Shown here: piece after piece, positions 6,367 to 9,042 of the stretch | How the letters are laid out: the number at the start of each line of letters is the position of its first letter | Position numbering within the stretch: the first letter of the stretch is position 1 | DNA from: Acidimicrobiaceae bacterium | GTDB taxonomy: Bacteria > Actinomycetota > Acidimicrobiia > Acidimicrobiales > Microtrichaceae | Direction: 5' to 3' | NCBI GenBank assembly: GCA_003514205.1 | Contig: DORQ01000202.1 | Coordinates: forward strand, 1-9,042 | Length of the DNA: 9,042 bases | Notes under the pieces: generated by a model | The model's database searches: none | Told to the model about the DNA's origin: nothing | The model's input: only the letters and a program-made list of their open reading frames with translations | Translations under genes and position numbers: made by a program

Positions 6367-9042
6367 ATGTTCGAGGAGATCCGCGATCAGTACCGTCCAT
6401 CGAATATGACGATTTCACGTGGGTCCAAGCTGCTAGCCGAACATCGCATTCGGCCTACCGCAAGATTGCGATCAGCCGCGTTCGCCGTCTTGGGTGTGAG
6501 CGCCATACTTGCATCACTGCTCGCCGCAACCGACGGGTCGGCGATTGCTGACACCTCGCCAGCACCAACCACAGGCCTGCCGGCGACATTCGGCGCAACA
6601 CCACTTCCAACGATGCAGGTCAACGGCATCGTTTGGGCTCAGGTGACTGTCGGTAACACTGTGTATGCCACTGGCAACTTCAGCCATTCCCGTCCTGCGG
6701 GAGCCGCGCCCAACACGCAACTGAGCCCCGCGGGAAACATCGTTGCGTTCGATATCACTACAGGTGAACGAATCGCCTCGTTCAACCACACACTCAATGG
6801 CGCAGGTCGTTCAATCGCTGCTTCCCCCGATGGCACTCGAATCTATGTCGGCGGAGACTTCTCCGAAGTAGACGGTGTGCCTCGTGGCCACCTTGCAGCG
6901 TTCAACACGAGCGACGGGTCACTTGTGCAGAACTTTGCGGTCAAGACTGGCTCGACGGTGACTGCAATCGTGGCGACTCAGACCATGGTGTATGTCGGCG
7001 GCTCACTTGCTTCAGCAGGGGTGGTGGGCGGCTCTGATATCGCCCGCACGAACCTTGCTGCGTTCACACCCGAGGGAAGCCTCTCGTCCTGGGCACCAAC
7101 TGCTTCGGGCGGATCTGTTCTCTCGCTGGTTCTCTCCCCCGACATGTCCAAACTCATCGTGGGTGGGCATTTCAACTCCATCAACGGGACCGAAGCAAAG
7201 GGAATGGGCGCTGTCGATGCAGCAACCGGAGCAACCCTCACGTGGCTTGCCAACTCAAGTATCAAGAACAGCGGGCCAGCATCCATCATGGGGCTCTCCA
7301 CCGATGGAGTGCTCATCTACGGCGGCGGCTCAACCCCCAGCGTCACAATGGGCAACTTTGAAGGGCGGTTTGCTCTCGACCCTGCTGATGGTTCAATCGT
7401 GTGGCTCAACGCCTGCCTGGGTGACACCTACGACACGCTTCCGGTCAACGGTGCGCTCTACAGCGTGGGTCACAACCATGACTGCACGGCGATTGGGGCG
7501 CATAATGACAATTCGCTGCCAGGCATGCGCTGGCATGACGCCCTCGCCGAATCCACCTTCGCAACCGGGGTGAACCTGCCGAGCGGCTACGCACCTTCGT
7601 GGAACTTCGCTGGTACACCCTCCGCCTCGCTGTTGAATTGGTTTCCGTCCATCACTGGGGCTCAGCGTTCCCTAGCGGAGATGCCTGCTGGGACGGTTGG
7701 TATCAGTGGCGCAGCCCAAGCCGCGTGGTCGATCACCTCAAACACCGCTGGCACTTACCTTGCACTTGGCGGCGAGTTCGTCCAAGCAAACTACAAAACA
7801 CAGCAAGGTCTCGTTCGCTTCGCGGTGCCGGCAATCTCAAACACGAGCGGACCGGTGTATGCATCGGTTGAACCACCAATCATCACCCCTGATGTTGCCC
7901 CAGGTGCTGCGCTTGTGCAGTGGAACGCCGCATGGGACCGGGACAGCGAAAGCCTGACCTATGAGATCTTCAGGGACGGATTGACAACGCCATTGACTCG
8001 CCAGGTCATGGCTTCAACCTTCTGGAGAAAGTCGGCCACCGGCAATCTCGTTGACCAAGGGCTCACAGCGGGCCCACACGCCTACATTCTGAAAGTCTCC
8101 GATCCGAGCGGCAACTGGGTCAAGAAGACCGTCACGGTGATGGTTGCTGCCAATGGCACCGCCCCCGCTGCTACGACGAACCTCGCCCTTGGCAAGCCAA
8201 CTGCAACCTCGGGGCTGCATGCGGCTTCCTTCGAATCCTGGCGTGCCGTAGACGGCAACACCGATGGAAATCCTTGGGCGGGCTCAATGGCAATCGCCAG
8301 ACTGTCCCCCCAGTCATGGTGGCAGGTGGACCTCCTCGAGAGCACCCCTTTGGAATCGGTCACAGTCTTCGGACGCACCGATGGCGCCTTCGACCAGTCA
8401 GCGGACTATTGGGTGTTCATTTCTGGTGCACCGCTCGACACTCGACTGACCGCAACCCAAATGGCCGCTCAGCCGGGCGTGTGGTCGAGCTACCAGCAGG
8501 CCGGAGCCAACCCACAGACCACTCTCCCGCTCCCCGCTGGGACTGCGGGTCGCTACGTCATGGTCCGCCAGAACGGAACCAACGCGCTCGCTCTCGCTGA
8601 GGTTCAGGTGGCGGGTGTTTCAGTGGCTCCACCAATCGTGGACACGTTGGCCCCAACGGTGCCTGGAGGAGTCACGGCAGTCCAGGCCGGAACCGCTGTC
8701 ACCATCAATTGGACTGCAAGCACCGACCTCCCAGACCCAGGCGGCGTCGGCGTCTCCGGGTACTACGTCATCCGCGACTACACCACACAATGGTTCGTAC
8801 CCGCCGGCACCCTCACCTACACCGACACCACCGTCACCCCAGGCAAACACCGCTACCAAGTGCGCGCCGTCGACAAGGGAAGCCGCATCTCTCCTGCATC
8901 CACGACGGTCACGCTCACAGTGACTGACCCCAACGCGGTGGTTGACACCCTTGCGCCGACGGTGCCGAGCGCTGTGACTGCGGTGCAGGCCGGAACCGCC
9001 GTCAACGTCAACTGGTCAGCAAGCACCGACCTCCCAGACCCA
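6367..9042 (+). CDS. Secreted multidomain protein: beta-propeller, FN3-like, discoidin and FN3 repeats (3' partial)
   Basis: The frame runs without a stop to the window end (892 codons) and continues beyond. ATG at 6367 has AAGGA three bases upstream; ATG at 6406, in frame, has no ribosome site but would give a more usual signal peptide, so the start is uncertain. Numbered from 6367, a basic stretch and hydrophobic core (36-54) end at AIA (59-61), a Sec signal with likely cleavage before Asp62. Residues about 73-493 form a beta-propeller of the delta-60 kind: repeated strands such as YVGGDF (160), YVGGSL (209), IVGGHF (264) and LGGEF (467), often followed by LAAFN. Two cysteines, 350 and 373, flank GHNHDC and could pair. 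An FN3-like domain spans 499-596, a discoidin or fucolectin-like F5/8C domain 605-750 (NLALGKPTATSG, AVDGNTDG, WWQVDL), and FN3 repeats start at 758. It probably acts outside the cell in adhesion or glycan binding. No enzyme motif is visible. Confidence 0.88.
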   Translation, partial: MFEEIRDQYRPSNMTISRGSKLLAEHRIRPTARLRSAAFAVLGVSAILASLLAATDGSAIADTSPAPTTGLPATFGATPLPTMQVNGIVWAQVTVGNTVYATGNFSHSRPAGAAPNTQLSPAGNIVAFDITTGERIASFNHTLNGAGRSIAASPDGTRIYVGGDFSEVDGVPRGHLAAFNTSDGSLVQNFAVKTGSTVTAIVATQTMVYVGGSLASAGVVGGSDIARTNLAAFTPEGSLSSWAPTASGGSVLSLVLSPDMSKLIVGGHFNSINGTEAKGMGAVDAATGATLTWLANSSIKNSGPASIMGLSTDGVLIYGGGSTPSVTMGNFEGRFALDPADGSIVWLNACLGDTYDTLPVNGALYSVGHNHDCTAIGAHNDNSLPGMRWHDALAESTFATGVNLPSGYAPSWNFAGTPSASLLNWFPSITGAQRSLAEMPAGTVGISGAAQAAWSITSNTAGTYLALGGEFVQANYKTQQGLVRFAVPAISNTSGPVYASVEPPIITPDVAPGAALVQWNAAWDRDSESLTYEIFRDGLTTPLTRQVMASTFWRKSATGNLVDQGLTAGPHAYILKVSDPSGNWVKKTVTVMVAANGTAPAATTNLALGKPTATSGLHAASFESWRAVDGNTDGNPWAGSMAIARLSPQSWWQVDLLESTPLESVTVFGRTDGAFDQSADYWVFISGAPLDTRLTATQMAAQPGVWSSYQQAGANPQTTLPLPAGTAGRYVMVRQNGTNALALAEVQVAGVSVAPPIVDTLAPTVPGGVTAVQAGTAVTINWTASTDLPDPGGVGVSGYYVIRDYTTQWFVPAGTLTYTDTTVTPGKHRYQVRAVDKGSRISPASTTVTLTVTDPNAVVDTLAPTVPSAVTAVQAGTAVNVNWSASTDLPDP
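8638..9042 (+). repeat. Tandem FN3 repeat, 303-bp period (second copy cut by window end)
   Basis: A unit beginning VDTLAPTVP starts at 8638 and again at 8941, giving a period of 303 bp, or 101 codons. The first 34 residues of the two copies agree at 29 positions; the differences are GG/SA, TI/NV and T/S. The last 24 bases of the compared part (8716-8739 and 9019-9042) are identical, although earlier bases differ at many third positions. This is the layout of an in-frame array of fibronectin type III modules in a surface protein. More copies probably follow outside the window. Confidence 0.8.

Noticed and set aside
6992..7573. 193-codon plus-strand frame inside the propeller region
   Set aside because: It is a shifted frame of the secreted protein, rich in Ser, Arg, Trp and Pro as expected for an out-of-frame reading.

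Overview
The window looks like a chromosomal segment of a moderately GC-rich actinobacterium. Four things point that way: an F420-type luciferase-like oxidoreductase of a mycobacterial-type family, an actinobacterial acyl-CoA dehydrogenase, a GGDEF-EAL protein with a membrane region ending in an HPSM motif that I associate with actinobacteria, and frequent GTG/TTG starts. A lineage near Acidimicrobiia is a guess from protein style. I see no RNA gene, CRISPR array, insertion sequence, phage gene or replication origin.

Left part, plus strand: positions 2-2059 hold the 3' part of a membrane-bound GGDEF-EAL protein with intact diguanylate cyclase, phosphodiesterase and I-site motifs; its true start lies upstream of the window. 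After about 120 bases, which contain a possible 18-codon leader peptide, comes a GNAT-like protein of unknown substrate (2181-3116).

Middle part, minus strand: three catabolic genes read right to left. A dienelactone-hydrolase-family protein (6206-5382) and an LLM-class F420-dependent oxidoreductase (5385-4372) overlap by four bases and form a translationally coupled pair. An acyl-CoA dehydrogenase (4296-3076) follows and has its own promoter, in which a perfect 23-bp palindrome overlaps the -10 box and the expected transcription start. This looks like a TetR-type operator, although no regulator gene lies in the window. The dehydrogenase gene overlaps the GNAT-like gene tail to tail by 41 bp. 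Together the three enzymes suggest oxidation of an acyl-CoA or cyclic carbon compound; the substrate cannot be read from the sequence.

Right part, plus strand: divergent from the hydrolase, a large secreted multidomain protein starts near 6367 and runs off the window at 9042. It has a signal peptide, a beta-propeller with repeated VGG-type strands and a GHNHDC motif, an FN3-like domain, a discoidin (F5/8 type C) domain, and the start of a tandem FN3 array with a 303-bp period. It is probably a cell-surface adhesin or polymer-binding protein.

The best candidates for follow-up are the operator-promoter of the dehydrogenase, the leader peptide and unknown GNAT-like gene, and the FN3 repeat array with its abrupt change in codon use. 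I found no convincing new defence or mobile system.
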